Shown here piece by piece: positions 23,525 through 32,058 of a stretch of 64,000 nt of DNA. Positions within the stretch are counted from its first letter, which is position 1, and every line of letters begins with the position of its first letter. The DNA comes from Poindextera sp035604135 (GTDB taxonomy: Bacteria; Pseudomonadota; Alphaproteobacteria; Caulobacterales; Caulobacteraceae), in assembly GCA_035604135.1 (NCBI GenBank), contig DATNJB010000060.1, forward strand, positions 1-64,000, given 5' to 3'. The notes under the pieces are model-generated. The model ran no database searches, was not told the origin of the DNA, and saw only the letters and a program-made list of their open reading frames with translations. The position numbers were made by a program, and so were the translations under genes.

Positions 23525-24916
23525 ATGGACGCGTTTGTCGACAAACTCGAAACGCTGCTCGGCGAAGGCGCAGTGCTCACCGGCGAAGCCGCCAAGGAGC
23601 GGGGGCTCAGCCCGTGGACCCGCGTCGGCGCGCCACGCGCCGTCGCGCGACCGCGTTCGACGGCGGAGGTCGCCGGCATCCTCAAGCTCGCCCGCGAGGA
23701 AGGGGTCGCCGTCGTCCCCTGGGGCGGATTGACCGGGTTGGTCAGCGGCGCGGCGGCCGAGGGCGCGCTGGCGCTCAGCCTCGAGCGGATGAGCGCCATC
23801 GAGGAGATCGATCCGCTGCAGGGGACGATGACCGTGCAGACCGGCTGCGTGCTGGCGCGGGCGTGCGAGGCTGCGGAGGCCGAAGGCCTCTTCCTGCCGC
23901 TCGACCTCGGCGCGCGCGGCTCGGCGACCATCGGCGGGGTGATCTCCACCAACGCCGGCGGCAACCGCGTGCTGCGCTACGGCATGATGCGCGACATGGT
24001 GCTGGGGCTGGAGGTTGTGCTCGCCGACGGGACAGTCGTGAACGCGCTGAACCACCTGATCAAGAACAACACCGGCTTTGACCTAAAGCAGCTCTTCATC
24101 GGGACCGAGGGGACGCTGGGGATCTGCACCCGCGCGGTGCTGCGCCTCAGGCCCGAGCCGGCGTCGCGGGAGACGGCCCTCCTGGCGGTCCCGGCGTTCG
24201 CGGCCCTGCCGCAGCTGCTCCGTGCACTGGAAGCGGACCTCGGCGGCGCGCTCTCCGCCTTCGAGGTGATGTGGCCGGAGTTTTACGAGCTGGTCACCAC
24301 CGCGCCGGCCAAAGGGCGGCCGATCCTTGCGGCCGGATCGCCGTTCTACGTGCTGACCGAGATGCTGGGCGCCGACACCGCCGAGGATGCGCCCAGGTTC
24401 GAGCGCGCCATCACGCGCGCATTCGAGGCGGAATGGATCACCGACGCGGTGATCGCCAAGTCGGGGCCGGAGCGCGAGCAGATGTGGGCGCTGCGCGACG
24501 ACGTCGCCCAGACCGCGCGCAACGGCCCGATCGTCGCGTTCGACATCAGCTTGCCGCTGGCCGGCATGGAGGACTACCTGGCCGAGGTTCGCGCTGCGTT
24601 GACCGGGCGCTGGCCGAGGGCCGCGCTCACCGTGTTCGGGCATCTGGGCGACGGCAACCTGCACCTGGTGGCCGGGGTCGGCGACGCCGGCGCGCGCCAC
24701 GCCATCGAGGACGTGGTCTACGGCCCACTCAAGGCGCGGCACGGGTCGGTGTCTGCCGAGCACGGCATCGGCCTGCAAAAACGCGCCTACCTCGCCCTCT
24801 CGCGCTCGCCCGAGGAGCTCGCCGTGATGCGGCTGATCAAGCGCTCGCTCGACCCCACCAACACCCTCAACCCCGGCAAGATCTTCGAGTTCGAGAGCGA
24901 GACGGCGACCGCGTGA
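23525..24916 (+). CDS. FAD-binding oxidoreductase (D-2-hydroxyacid dehydrogenase/GlcD type)
   Basis: A 463-aa flavoprotein of the PCMH/VAO family, preceded by GGAGGGC. The FAD-binding half has VVPWGGLTGLVSGA and GGVISTNAGGNRVLRYGMM, then NNTGFDLKQLFIGTEGTLGI. The substrate half has FGHLGDGNLHL (metal and substrate His) and AEHGIGLQKRAYL near the end. Such enzymes oxidise D-lactate, D-2-hydroxyglutarate or glycolate to 2-oxoacids. Following an aldolase for 4-hydroxy-2-oxoacids, it probably oxidises a related hydroxyacid; which one is not determinable here. Confidence 0.9.
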   Translation: MDAFVDKLETLLGEGAVLTGEAAKERGLSPWTRVGAPRAVARPRSTAEVAGILKLAREEGVAVVPWGGLTGLVSGAAAEGALALSLERMSAIEEIDPLQGTMTVQTGCVLARACEAAEAEGLFLPLDLGARGSATIGGVISTNAGGNRVLRYGMMRDMVLGLEVVLADGTVVNALNHLIKNNTGFDLKQLFIGTEGTLGICTRAVLRLRPEPASRETALLAVPAFAALPQLLRALEADLGGALSAFEVMWPEFYELVTTAPAKGRPILAAGSPFYVLTEMLGADTAEDAPRFERAITRAFEAEWITDAVIAKSGPEREQMWALRDDVAQTARNGPIVAFDISLPLAGMEDYLAEVRAALTGRWPRAALTVFGHLGDGNLHLVAGVGDAGARHAIEDVVYGPLKARHGSVSAEHGIGLQKRAYLALSRSPEELAVMRLIKRSLDPTNTLNPGKIFEFESETATA

Positions 24917-25335
24917 CGCTCAGACCCTTCCACCTCGCCATCCCCGTCGACGACCTTGCTGCGGCCCGCGCCTTCTACGGCGGCGTGCTCGGCTGTCCCG
25001 AGGGTCGGAGCGCGGCGACCTGGATCGACTTCGACCTGATGGGCCACCAGCTCGTCGTCCATCGGGCGCCTCGCCGCGCCGCGCCTGACGCGGCGACCAA
25101 TGCAGTGGACGGCGACGATGTGCCGGTTCCGCACTTCGGTGTCGTGCTCAGCCTGGAGGCCTGGGAAGCGCTGGCCGGGCGGCTCCGCGGAGCTGGCGTC
25201 CAATTCGGGATCGAGCCGCACGTGCGCTTCAAGGGCGAGGCCGGTGAGCAGGCGACGATGTTCTTCCGCGACCCGGCGGGCAACTCGCTAGAGTTCAAAG
25301 CCTTCCGCGACTTGGGGATGCTGTTCGCGAGATAG
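24913..25335 (+). CDS. VOC-family protein
   Basis: A 140-aa protein starting with GTG at 24913, overlapping the upstream stop as GTGA. The segments LRPFHLAIPVDDLAAARAFY, IDFDLMGHQLVVH, VPHFGVVLSLEAW and MFFRDPAGNSLEFKAF give the paired beta-alpha-beta-beta-beta VOC fold with His/Glu metal ligands. It resembles proteins annotated as glyoxalase or dioxygenase. Its tight coupling to the FAD dehydrogenase points to a step in the same pathway. It differs clearly from the VOC protein at 22120. Confidence 0.87.
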   Translation: MTLRPFHLAIPVDDLAAARAFYGGVLGCPEGRSAATWIDFDLMGHQLVVHRAPRRAAPDAATNAVDGDDVPVPHFGVVLSLEAWEALAGRLRGAGVQFGIEPHVRFKGEAGEQATMFFRDPAGNSLEFKAFRDLGMLFAR

Positions 25336-25378
25336 GTCCGCGATCCTCCACCAACGGGGGAGGATCACAGGACAGCCC

Positions 25379-26635
25379 TTACGCCTGCGCGGGGATCTGC
25401 ACCGGCATCGAGCGGATCGCGCGCAGGAAGCAGGACTTCAGCCGCACCGGCTCGCCGACGATGTCAATGCGCGGGAAGCGCTTCATGATCTCTTCCCAGA
25501 CCACGCGCAGCTGCATCTCTGCCAGCCGCATGCCGACGCAACGGTGGATGCCGAACCCGAAGGCCGCGTGATGCCTCGGCCGCTCGCGGTCGATGATGAA
25601 GGCGTCGGGGTTGGGGATCGCGGTCTCGTCGCGGTTGCCAGAGACGTACCACATGACGACCTTCTCGCCCTTCTTGATCAGCTTGCCGCGGAACTCGAAG
25701 TCCTTCTTGGCGGTCCGCCGCATGTGGGCGACCGGCGATTGGTAGCGGATCATCTCCGGCGCCATGGAGTCGATCAGCGAGGGATCGGCGCGCAGCTTGT
25801 CGTACTGATCGGGGTTCTCGTTCAGCGCCAGGAGGCCGCCGCTGAGGGTGTTCCGCGTCGTGTCGTTGCCGCCCACGATCAGGAGCAGGATGTTCCCCAT
25901 GGACTCCAATAGCGGCATTTCCTTGGTCGCTTCCCCGTGCGCCAGCATGGAGATGAGATCGTTGCGGGGCGGCTCGTTCACCCGCACGTCCCACAGACCT
26001 TTGAAGTAGGCAGCGCAGGCCAGGAGCTCGGCCTTCGCCTCCTCCCAGGGCATCTCGATCTCGGGGTTGGTCAGGAGGTCCGACCAGTAGGTCAGCTTGC
26101 TCCGCTCCTCGAACGGGAAGTCGAACAGGGTCGCCAGCATCTGGGTGGTGAGCTCGATCGAGACCCGGTCGACCCAGTCGAACGCCACGCCGATCGGCAG
26201 CGCATCCAGGATCCTGCTGGCTCGCTCCCGTATGATCGGCTCCATGTTCCTGAGGTTCGCACTGGAGGCGATTGGCGCGATCACCTTGCGTTGGGTGTCG
26301 TGCTTGGGCGGGTCCATCGCGATGAACATTGGCAGCGGTAAGCTGTTCTGGTTGTCGTCGTCGTCGCCGATCGAAATGCCGCCTTCGGACGAAAAGACCT
26401 GATGGTTGGTCTCGATGGCGATGATGTCTTCGAACCTAGTCACCGACCAGTAGGGCCCGAACCTCGATGCGGGCGTGTAGTGCACCGGATCCTCGGCGCG
26501 CAGCCGCTCGAAGAACGGCCAGAAGGTGTCGTTGACGAACCGGTCGCCGATGCTCACATCGATCTGGTCTATCGGCGTCGAGTACGCCTCGTCGCGGGCG
26601 ACTTGGAGTGCGTTCAGAGCTGCGCCGTCGGCCAT
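25379..26635 (-). CDS. Cytochrome P450 (tandem copy A)
   Basis: A 418-aa soluble bacterial P450, start ATG 26635. Hallmarks: the I-helix motif LLLIVGGNDTTRNTLSGG, the ExxR pair in PEMIRYQSPVAHMRRTA, and the haem loop FGFGIHRCVGMRLAEMQLR with the axial Cys. The sequence looks close to alphaproteobacterial P450s of the CYP108/CYP125/CYP153 neighbourhood that hydroxylate terpenoids, steroids or alkyl chains; I cannot assign a subfamily. It lies 32 bases downstream of a near-identical P450, clearly a duplication product. No ferredoxin or reductase gene is visible, so redox partners must be encoded elsewhere. Confidence 0.93.
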   Translation of the reverse strand: MADGAALNALQVARDEAYSTPIDQIDVSIGDRFVNDTFWPFFERLRAEDPVHYTPASRFGPYWSVTRFEDIIAIETNHQVFSSEGGISIGDDDDNQNSLPLPMFIAMDPPKHDTQRKVIAPIASSANLRNMEPIIRERASRILDALPIGVAFDWVDRVSIELTTQMLATLFDFPFEERSKLTYWSDLLTNPEIEMPWEEAKAELLACAAYFKGLWDVRVNEPPRNDLISMLAHGEATKEMPLLESMGNILLLIVGGNDTTRNTLSGGLLALNENPDQYDKLRADPSLIDSMAPEMIRYQSPVAHMRRTAKKDFEFRGKLIKKGEKVVMWYVSGNRDETAIPNPDAFIIDRERPRHHAAFGFGIHRCVGMRLAEMQLRVVWEEIMKRFPRIDIVGEPVRLKSCFLRAIRSMPVQIPAQA

Positions 26636-26667
26636 GGCTTCTCTCCGGCTGGCCGAGGCCCGGCCGG

Positions 26668-27951
26668 TTACGCCCGCGCTGGAATCTGCGCCGGCATCGA
26701 GCGGATGGCGCGCAGGAAGCAGGACCTCAGCCGCACGGGCTCGCCGACCACGTCGATGCGCGGGTAGCGCTTCATGATCTCTTCCCAGACGGTCCGCAGC
26801 TGCATCTCGGCGAGCCGCATGCCGACGCAGCGGTGGATGCCGAAGCCGAACGCGGCGTGATGCCTCGGCCGCTCGCGGTCGATGATGAAGGCGTTCGGGT
26901 TGGGGATCGCGGTCTCGTCGCGGTTGCCCGAAACGTACCACATCACGACCTTCTCGCCCTTCTTGATCAGCTTGCCCTGGAATTCGAAGTCTTCCTTGGC
27001 CGTGCGCCGCATGTGGGCGACCGGCGACTGGAAGCGGATCATCTCCGGCACCATCGAGTCGATCAGCGAGGGATCGGCGCGCAGCTTGTCGTACTGGTCG
27101 GGGTTCTCGTTCAGCGCCAGGAGGCCGCCGCTGAGGGTGTTCCGCGTCGTGTCGTTGCCGCCGACGATCAGCAGAAGGATGTTCCCGAGGAACTCGAACA
27201 GCGGCATGTCCTTGGTCGCCTCGCCGTGCGCCAGCATCGAGATCAGGTCGGTCTTCGGCGGCTCGGTGACGCGCAGGTCCCACAGGCCCTTGAAGTAGGC
27301 GGCGCAGCCCAGGAGCTCGGCCTTCATCTCCTCGAAGTCCATATCCGCCCCGGGATTCAGCTTTGAGGGCGTGCTGGGATTGGTGATGAGGTCCGACCAA
27401 TAGGTCAGCTTGCTGCGCTCCTCGAACGGGAAGTCGAACAGGGTGGCCAGCATCTGGGTGGTCAGCTCGACCGACACGCGCTGCACCCAGTCGAACGGCT
27501 CGCCGATCGGCAGCTCGTCGAGGATCTTGCCGGCCCGCTCGCGGATGAGCGGCTCCATGTTGCGCAGGTTCTCGCTGGAGACGATGGGCGCGATCGTCTT
27601 GCGCTGCGCGTCGTGCTTGGGCGGATCCATGGCGATGAACATCGGCAGCTGGAAGTCGTCGGCGGCCGCATCGCCCTCGTTGTCGCCGATGGAGATGCTT
27701 TTCTCCGACGAGAACACCTGGTGGTTGGTCTCGATGGCGATGATGTCTTCGAACTTGGTGACCGACCAATATGGCCCGAACTCGGACGCGGGCGTGTAGT
27801 GCACCGGGTCTTCGGCCCGCAGGCGCTCGAAGAACGGCCAGAAGGTGTTGGTGACGAAGCGATCCTGGACGCTGACGTCGATCTGGTCGAGCGGCGTCGA
27901 ATAGGCCTCGTCGCGGGCGAGTTGGAGTGCGCTGACGGCGCCGTCGGCCAT
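26668..27951 (-). CDS. Cytochrome P450 (tandem copy B)
   Basis: A 427-aa P450 with the same I-helix, ExxR and haem-binding motifs as copy A and almost the same sequence over long stretches. It differs by a more acidic insertion after SISIGDNEG and a longer loop (TPSKLNPGADMDFEEMK) in place of copy A's EIEMPWEEAK. The F-G region usually shapes substrate access, so the copies may differ in substrate. It is first in transcription order of the pair. The opening MADGAVSALQLARDEAYSTP is shared with copy A. Confidence 0.93.
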   Translation of the reverse strand: MADGAVSALQLARDEAYSTPLDQIDVSVQDRFVTNTFWPFFERLRAEDPVHYTPASEFGPYWSVTKFEDIIAIETNHQVFSSEKSISIGDNEGDAAADDFQLPMFIAMDPPKHDAQRKTIAPIVSSENLRNMEPLIRERAGKILDELPIGEPFDWVQRVSVELTTQMLATLFDFPFEERSKLTYWSDLITNPSTPSKLNPGADMDFEEMKAELLGCAAYFKGLWDLRVTEPPKTDLISMLAHGEATKDMPLFEFLGNILLLIVGGNDTTRNTLSGGLLALNENPDQYDKLRADPSLIDSMVPEMIRFQSPVAHMRRTAKEDFEFQGKLIKKGEKVVMWYVSGNRDETAIPNPNAFIIDRERPRHHAAFGFGIHRCVGMRLAEMQLRTVWEEIMKRYPRIDVVGEPVRLRSCFLRAIRSMPAQIPARA

Positions 27952-28043
27952 GGCTTCGTCTCCTTCAAGGCTACGGTCGCGGAAGATTTACCGCACCGAG
28001 CCTAACCGCAAGTGACTCTTGCGTCATCTTTGCCCGAACGCCT

Positions 28044-28292
28044 TTACCCGCCGCCGATCTTCGGGATCAGGAAGATCTCGCTGTCGGGCTGGAGCGCGGC
28101 GGCGTAGGCGTCCTGGTGGATCTCGCCGTCGATGGCGATGGCCATGCGCCGGTCGATGTAGTCGCCGAAGCCCGGATAGCGGGCGTCGAGCTCCAGGATC
28201 AGACGCCGTACCGTATCGGCGCCGACGTCGAACTCCGACGCACCGCCCGTGAACTCCCGCCCCTGCGAGCCTGCCAGGACCACGTGGGGCAC
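28044..28292 (-). CDS. MoaD/ThiS-family small sulfur-carrier-like protein
   Basis: An 82-aa ubiquitin-fold protein ending PKIGGG, the exposed di-glycine tail that is adenylated and thiocarboxylated in MoaD and ThiS. VRRLILELDARYPGFGDYI and DGEIHQDAYAAALQPDSEIF match MoaD-like proteins. It follows the molybdenum hydroxylase large subunit by 16 bases on the same strand. A sulfur donor role in maturing that enzyme's cofactor (sulfido ligand or molybdopterin) is a reasonable inference. It could also be a general MoaD-like protein. Confidence 0.85.
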   Translation of the reverse strand: MPHVVLAGSQGREFTGGASEFDVGADTVRRLILELDARYPGFGDYIDRRMAIAIDGEIHQDAYAAALQPDSEIFLIPKIGGG

Positions 28293-28308
28293 GGTACGAG
28301 CCCTCCCG

Positions 28309-30582
28309 TCACCCCGCCTGAGCGTCGATCACGGCGCGGATCTTCGGCGGCGAGAGCGGCAGGTCGCACATCCGCACGCCCAGCGCTCCGCGCACCGCGT
28401 TGGCCACGGCCGCGAGCGGCGGCACGATCGGCACTTCGCCCACGCCTTTGGCGCCGAACGGGTGCCGGGGATTGGGCACCTCGATCATGATCGCCTCGAT
28501 CATCGGCAGGTCGGACGCCACCGGCACGCGGTAGTCGAGGAAGCCGGCGTTCTCCATCCGCCCGTCGGCGTCGTAGACATACTCCTCGTTCAGCGCCCAA
28601 CCGACACCCTGGGCGACGCCGCCCTGGATCTGGCCCTCGACGTACGAGGGGTGGATCGCGCGACCGACGTCCTGGGCGGCGGTGTAGCGCACGATGGTCA
28701 CGTGGCCGGTCTCGCGGTCGATCTCGACGTCGCATAGGTGCACGGCGAAACCGGGGCCTGCGCCCTGGGCGGTCAGCGAGACCTCGGCGCTGATCGGCCC
28801 GCCGGTGCGGCCGGAGCGGCCGGCGATCGCCTTCAGGCTGAGCGGTTTGACGTCCTTGCTGGCGTCGAGACAGACGGCGGCGCCGTTCTCCCAAGCCACC
28901 TGTTCGACCGGCACGTCCCAGGTGAGCGCGGCGCGGCGCTTCATGTCCTCGACCACCTTCTCCGCCGCGCGCGTCACGGCCATGCCGGTCGCGAACGTCG
29001 TGCGGCTGCCGCCGGTCAGGCCGGAGAAGCCGATCGCTGTGGTGTCGCCGACGACCGGACGCACCAGCTCGACCGGCAGGCCCAGCACCTCGGCCGCCAT
29101 CATCCCCATCGACGCGCGCGAGCCGCCGATGTCGGGGTTGGCGGTCACCACGGTGGCGCTGCCGTCGTCGTTGATGTGCACCGCACCGGTGGACTCGCCG
29201 CCGATGTTGAACCAGAAGCCGACGGCCAGTCCGCGGCCCTGGTTCGGCCCGAGCGGCGCGGCGTAGTGCGGGTGGTTCTTGATCGCCTCGACCGTCTCGA
29301 GGTAGCCGATGTTGGTGTAGGTCGGCCCGTAGACCGCCTTCATCCCGTCGGCGACGCCGTTTTTCAGCCGGATCTCGATCGGGTCCATGTCGAGCTTGCG
29401 CGCCAGCTCGTCGATGGCGCTCTCGATCGCGAACGCGGCGATCGGCGCACCAGGCGCGCGGTAGGCCGCGACTTTCGGCGTGTTGGTGACCACGTCGTAG
29501 CCGGTGATCGCCACGTTCGGGATGTTGTAGCAGGCGACCGCGGTCATCGAGCCGGCGCCGACCGGCGAGCCGGCGAAGGCGCCGGCCTGGTACTTGAGCA
29601 CGATGTCGGCGGCGGTGATCGTCCCGTCGTTCTTCGCGCCGAGCTTGACCTCCATGACCGCGCCGGAGGTAGGCCCGGTCGCGCGGAACACCTCGTCGCG
29701 CGTCATCACCAGCTTGACCGGATGGCCGGCCTGGCGGGAGAGCGCCAGCGCGAGCGGCTCCAGATAGACGGTGGTCTTGCCGCCGAAGCCGCCGCCGATC
29801 TCGGCCGGGATGACGCGGATGTCGGCGACGTCCAGGTCGAGCAGCTTGGAGCAGTAGGTGCGGACCATGAACTGGCCTTGGCTCGAGCTCCAGACGGTGC
29901 TCTGGCCGTCTTCGCTGAACGAGGCGACGCAGGCGTGCGGCTCGATGTAGCCCTGGTGCACGCCCTGGGTCGTATAGCGGCCGCTCATGACCACGTCGGC
30001 CTCGGCGAAGCCCTCGTCGAGGTTGCCGCGCCCGAGCTTGTTCACCCTGGCGATGTTCGAGGGCTTGGTCGCCTTTTCGGGCAGGCCCTGGGTGAACATG
30101 TTCGCGTGCAGCACAGGCGCGCCGGGCGCCATCGCCGCCTCGACCTCGATCACGTGCGGCAGGACCTCGTACTTGATCTCGATGAGGTCGAGCGCCGCTT
30201 CGGCGACCGCGGCCGAGGTCGCGGCGACGGCGGCTACGGCGTGACCCTCATACAGGACTTTGCTCCGCGCCATCACGTTCAGCGACAGGTCGCGCAGGTC
30301 TCCGCCGCCTTCGCCGGCCTCGTATTCCTCCGACCCAAGGTTCGGCAGGTCCTCTGCGGTGATCACCGCCTTCACGCCGGCCAGCGCGCGCGCCTTCTTG
30401 GTGTCGATCGAGACGATCTTCGCGTGCGCGTGCGCGCTGCGCTTGATCCTGCCGACCAGCATGCCAGGCATGACCAGGTCGGCGCCGTACTGGGCGCGGC
30501 CGGTGACCTTGTCGACGCCGTCGGGGCGGATCGGCCGGGTGCCGACGACCTTCAGCTTGGGGGGATCGAGGATATCAGTCAT
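28309..30582 (-). CDS. Molybdenum hydroxylase large subunit (xanthine dehydrogenase/aldehyde oxidase family)
   Basis: A 757-aa molybdopterin-binding subunit. It begins with the alpha/beta domain (TGRAQYGADLVMPGMLVGRI, YEGHAVAAVAATS) and continues with the Mo-binding parts: EIGGGFGGKTTVYLEPLALA, AYRAPGAPIAAFAIESAIDE and FGAKGVGEVPIVPPLAAVANA, where the Glu is the catalytic base. It lacks the AYRCSFR loop of CO dehydrogenase, so it is an aldehyde or N-heterocycle hydroxylase. The start ATG 30582 overlaps the 2Fe-2S subunit stop. With the two upstream subunits it forms a heterotrimer. Substrate is unknown; nearby P450s suggest oxidation of a hydrophobic compound. Confidence 0.93.
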   Translation of the reverse strand: MTDILDPPKLKVVGTRPIRPDGVDKVTGRAQYGADLVMPGMLVGRIKRSAHAHAKIVSIDTKKARALAGVKAVITAEDLPNLGSEEYEAGEGGGDLRDLSLNVMARSKVLYEGHAVAAVAATSAAVAEAALDLIEIKYEVLPHVIEVEAAMAPGAPVLHANMFTQGLPEKATKPSNIARVNKLGRGNLDEGFAEADVVMSGRYTTQGVHQGYIEPHACVASFSEDGQSTVWSSSQGQFMVRTYCSKLLDLDVADIRVIPAEIGGGFGGKTTVYLEPLALALSRQAGHPVKLVMTRDEVFRATGPTSGAVMEVKLGAKNDGTITAADIVLKYQAGAFAGSPVGAGSMTAVACYNIPNVAITGYDVVTNTPKVAAYRAPGAPIAAFAIESAIDELARKLDMDPIEIRLKNGVADGMKAVYGPTYTNIGYLETVEAIKNHPHYAAPLGPNQGRGLAVGFWFNIGGESTGAVHINDDGSATVVTANPDIGGSRASMGMMAAEVLGLPVELVRPVVGDTTAIGFSGLTGGSRTTFATGMAVTRAAEKVVEDMKRRAALTWDVPVEQVAWENGAAVCLDASKDVKPLSLKAIAGRSGRTGGPISAEVSLTAQGAGPGFAVHLCDVEIDRETGHVTIVRYTAAQDVGRAIHPSYVEGQIQGGVAQGVGWALNEEYVYDADGRMENAGFLDYRVPVASDLPMIEAIMIEVPNPRHPFGAKGVGEVPIVPPLAAVANAVRGALGVRMCDLPLSPPKIRAVIDAQAG

Positions 30583-31067
30583 GAGGCTCTCCGGACCTGT
30601 CTCATTTCGGCGGCGGCGTCGATCACGGCGCGCACCACCTTGTCGTAGCCTGTGCAGCGGCAGAGGTTGCCCGCCAGCCAATAGCGGACCTCGGTCTCCG
30701 TCGGATCGGGGTTCTCGGCCAGAAGCGCCTTGGCCGCGACCAACAGGCCCGGCGTGCAGAACCCGCACTGCAGGGCCGCATGCTCGAGGAACTTCTGCTG
30801 CAGCGGATGCAACGTCCCGCCCTGGGCCATGCCCTCGATCGTCTCGATCCGCCGGCCTTCGGCCTCGGCCGCCAGCACCAGGCAGGCGCAGACCAGCCGC
30901 CCGTCGACCATGACGCTGCAGGCGCCGCAGTCGCCCGAGCCACAGCCTTCCTTGGCCCCGGTCAGGCCCAGGTTGTCGCGCAAGGCGTCGAGCAGCGTCG
31001 TGCTCGGATCGGTGAGGAACTCGGCCGGGTCGTCGTTGACCGTCGTTGTGATGTGCAGCTTGCTCAT
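30579..31067 (-). CDS. Molybdenum hydroxylase 2Fe-2S subunit
   Basis: A 162-aa iron-sulfur subunit with two clusters. The plant-type ferredoxin motif is CGSGDCGACSVMVDGRLVCAC and the second is QCGFCTPGLLVAA followed by GNLCRCTGYDKVV; eight Cys are in the expected spacing. It passes electrons from the molybdenum centre to FAD. The gene is coupled by overlaps to both neighbours: ATGA with the large subunit and a 4-base overlap with the FAD subunit. Order FAD-FeS-Mo is common for this family. Confidence 0.95.
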   Translation of the reverse strand: MSKLHITTTVNDDPAEFLTDPSTTLLDALRDNLGLTGAKEGCGSGDCGACSVMVDGRLVCACLVLAAEAEGRRIETIEGMAQGGTLHPLQQKFLEHAALQCGFCTPGLLVAAKALLAENPDPTETEVRYWLAGNLCRCTGYDKVVRAVIDAAAEMRQVRRAS

Positions 31068-31936
31068 GACCTCGCCCCCGCCCGCTCGTAGGCGATCCTG
31101 GCCGCGCGCCTGGCGAGAACGCCGGCGATCTTGATCCGATAGTCGACCGTGCCGCGCTTGTCGGCGATGGGCCGCGCGGCGGCCCTGGCCGCGGCGTCGA
31201 GCGCATCAAGCGCGCCCTCGTCCAGCGTCGTGCCGACGATCGCCGCGCCGGCCTCGGGAACCAGGGACGCCGTCGGCCCCACAGCGCCCAACGCCACCCG
31301 CGCGGCGGTGATCTTCCCACCGGCGTCCAGCGTCAGGTTGACGCCCGCGCCGACGACGGCGATGTCCATCTCCGTGCGCGGGATCGAGCGCAGGTAGGCG
31401 TCGGCCGATCGCGGGGGCCGCGCCGGCAACTTGATCTCGAGCACGAATTCGTCGGCCGCGAGCGACGTCTGCCCAGGCCCGGTCGCCACCTGCTCCACGG
31501 GGATCTCCCGCCGGCCCTTGGCGCCAACGATGACGCACGTCGCGCCCGCTGCGATCATCGCCGGCACGCTGTCGGCGGCCGGCGAGGCGTTGCACAGGTT
31601 GCCGGCCAGCGTTGCGCGGCCCTGGATCTGCGTCGATCCGATGAGGTTGGCCCCTTCGACGACGCCAGGCCATGCGGCGACCAGCGCCGCATGCTCGCCG
31701 AGCAGCACGCCGGGCGTCGCCGCTCCGATAACGAAAGCGCCGCCGGCCTCGCGGATGCCGATCATGCCGGGGATGCGCTTCAGGTCGACGATGGCCGACG
31801 GCTTTGCGCGGCCGGACTTCATCTGCACCAGAAGGTCGGTCCCGCCGGCCAGCGGTCTGGCCTTGCCGGCCCCGGCCGCCAGCGCGCGGACCGCCTCTTC
31901 CGCCGTCTTCGGCGCAACAAATTCGAGTTCGGGCAA
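31064..31936 (-). CDS. Molybdenum hydroxylase FAD-binding subunit
   Basis: A roughly 290-aa FAD-binding subunit of the CO dehydrogenase/xanthine dehydrogenase type. It shows KARPLAGGTDLLVQMKSG (first FAD loop), ATLAGNLCNASPAADSVPAM (second FAD loop) and the C-terminal CODH flavoprotein domain with IPRTEMDIAVVGAGV. The start is taken as TTG at 31936, because an ideal AAGGAGG lies four bases before it. The ATG at 31957 would place that site inside the gene. It is the first gene of the operon FAD-FeS-Mo-MoaD-like. Confidence 0.92.
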   Translation of the reverse strand: MPELEFVAPKTAEEAVRALAAGAGKARPLAGGTDLLVQMKSGRAKPSAIVDLKRIPGMIGIREAGGAFVIGAATPGVLLGEHAALVAAWPGVVEGANLIGSTQIQGRATLAGNLCNASPAADSVPAMIAAGATCVIVGAKGRREIPVEQVATGPGQTSLAADEFVLEIKLPARPPRSADAYLRSIPRTEMDIAVVGAGVNLTLDAGGKITAARVALGAVGPTASLVPEAGAAIVGTTLDEGALDALDAAARAAARPIADKRGTVDYRIKIAGVLARRAARIAYERAGARS

Positions 31937-32058
31937 GCGGCCTCCTTGTCGACGCAATGCGCACGGCCTCGATGAAGCCGGCGTCTCCTTCCACGATGGT
32001 CGGCCAGGCCTTATTGGTCAAGGCGTCGCGAGAAATTGGCACGCCGAGGAGAGCCTAC

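Noticed and set aside
25379..27769. 796-codon minus-strand frame suggesting a larger fused P450
   Set aside because: Its first half reads P450 copy B in the wrong frame; only the part after ATG 26635 is the real P450 copy A.
28738..30648. Long plus-strand open frame (636 codons)
   Set aside because: It is antisense to the molybdenum hydroxylase large subunit and has no recognisable protein features.
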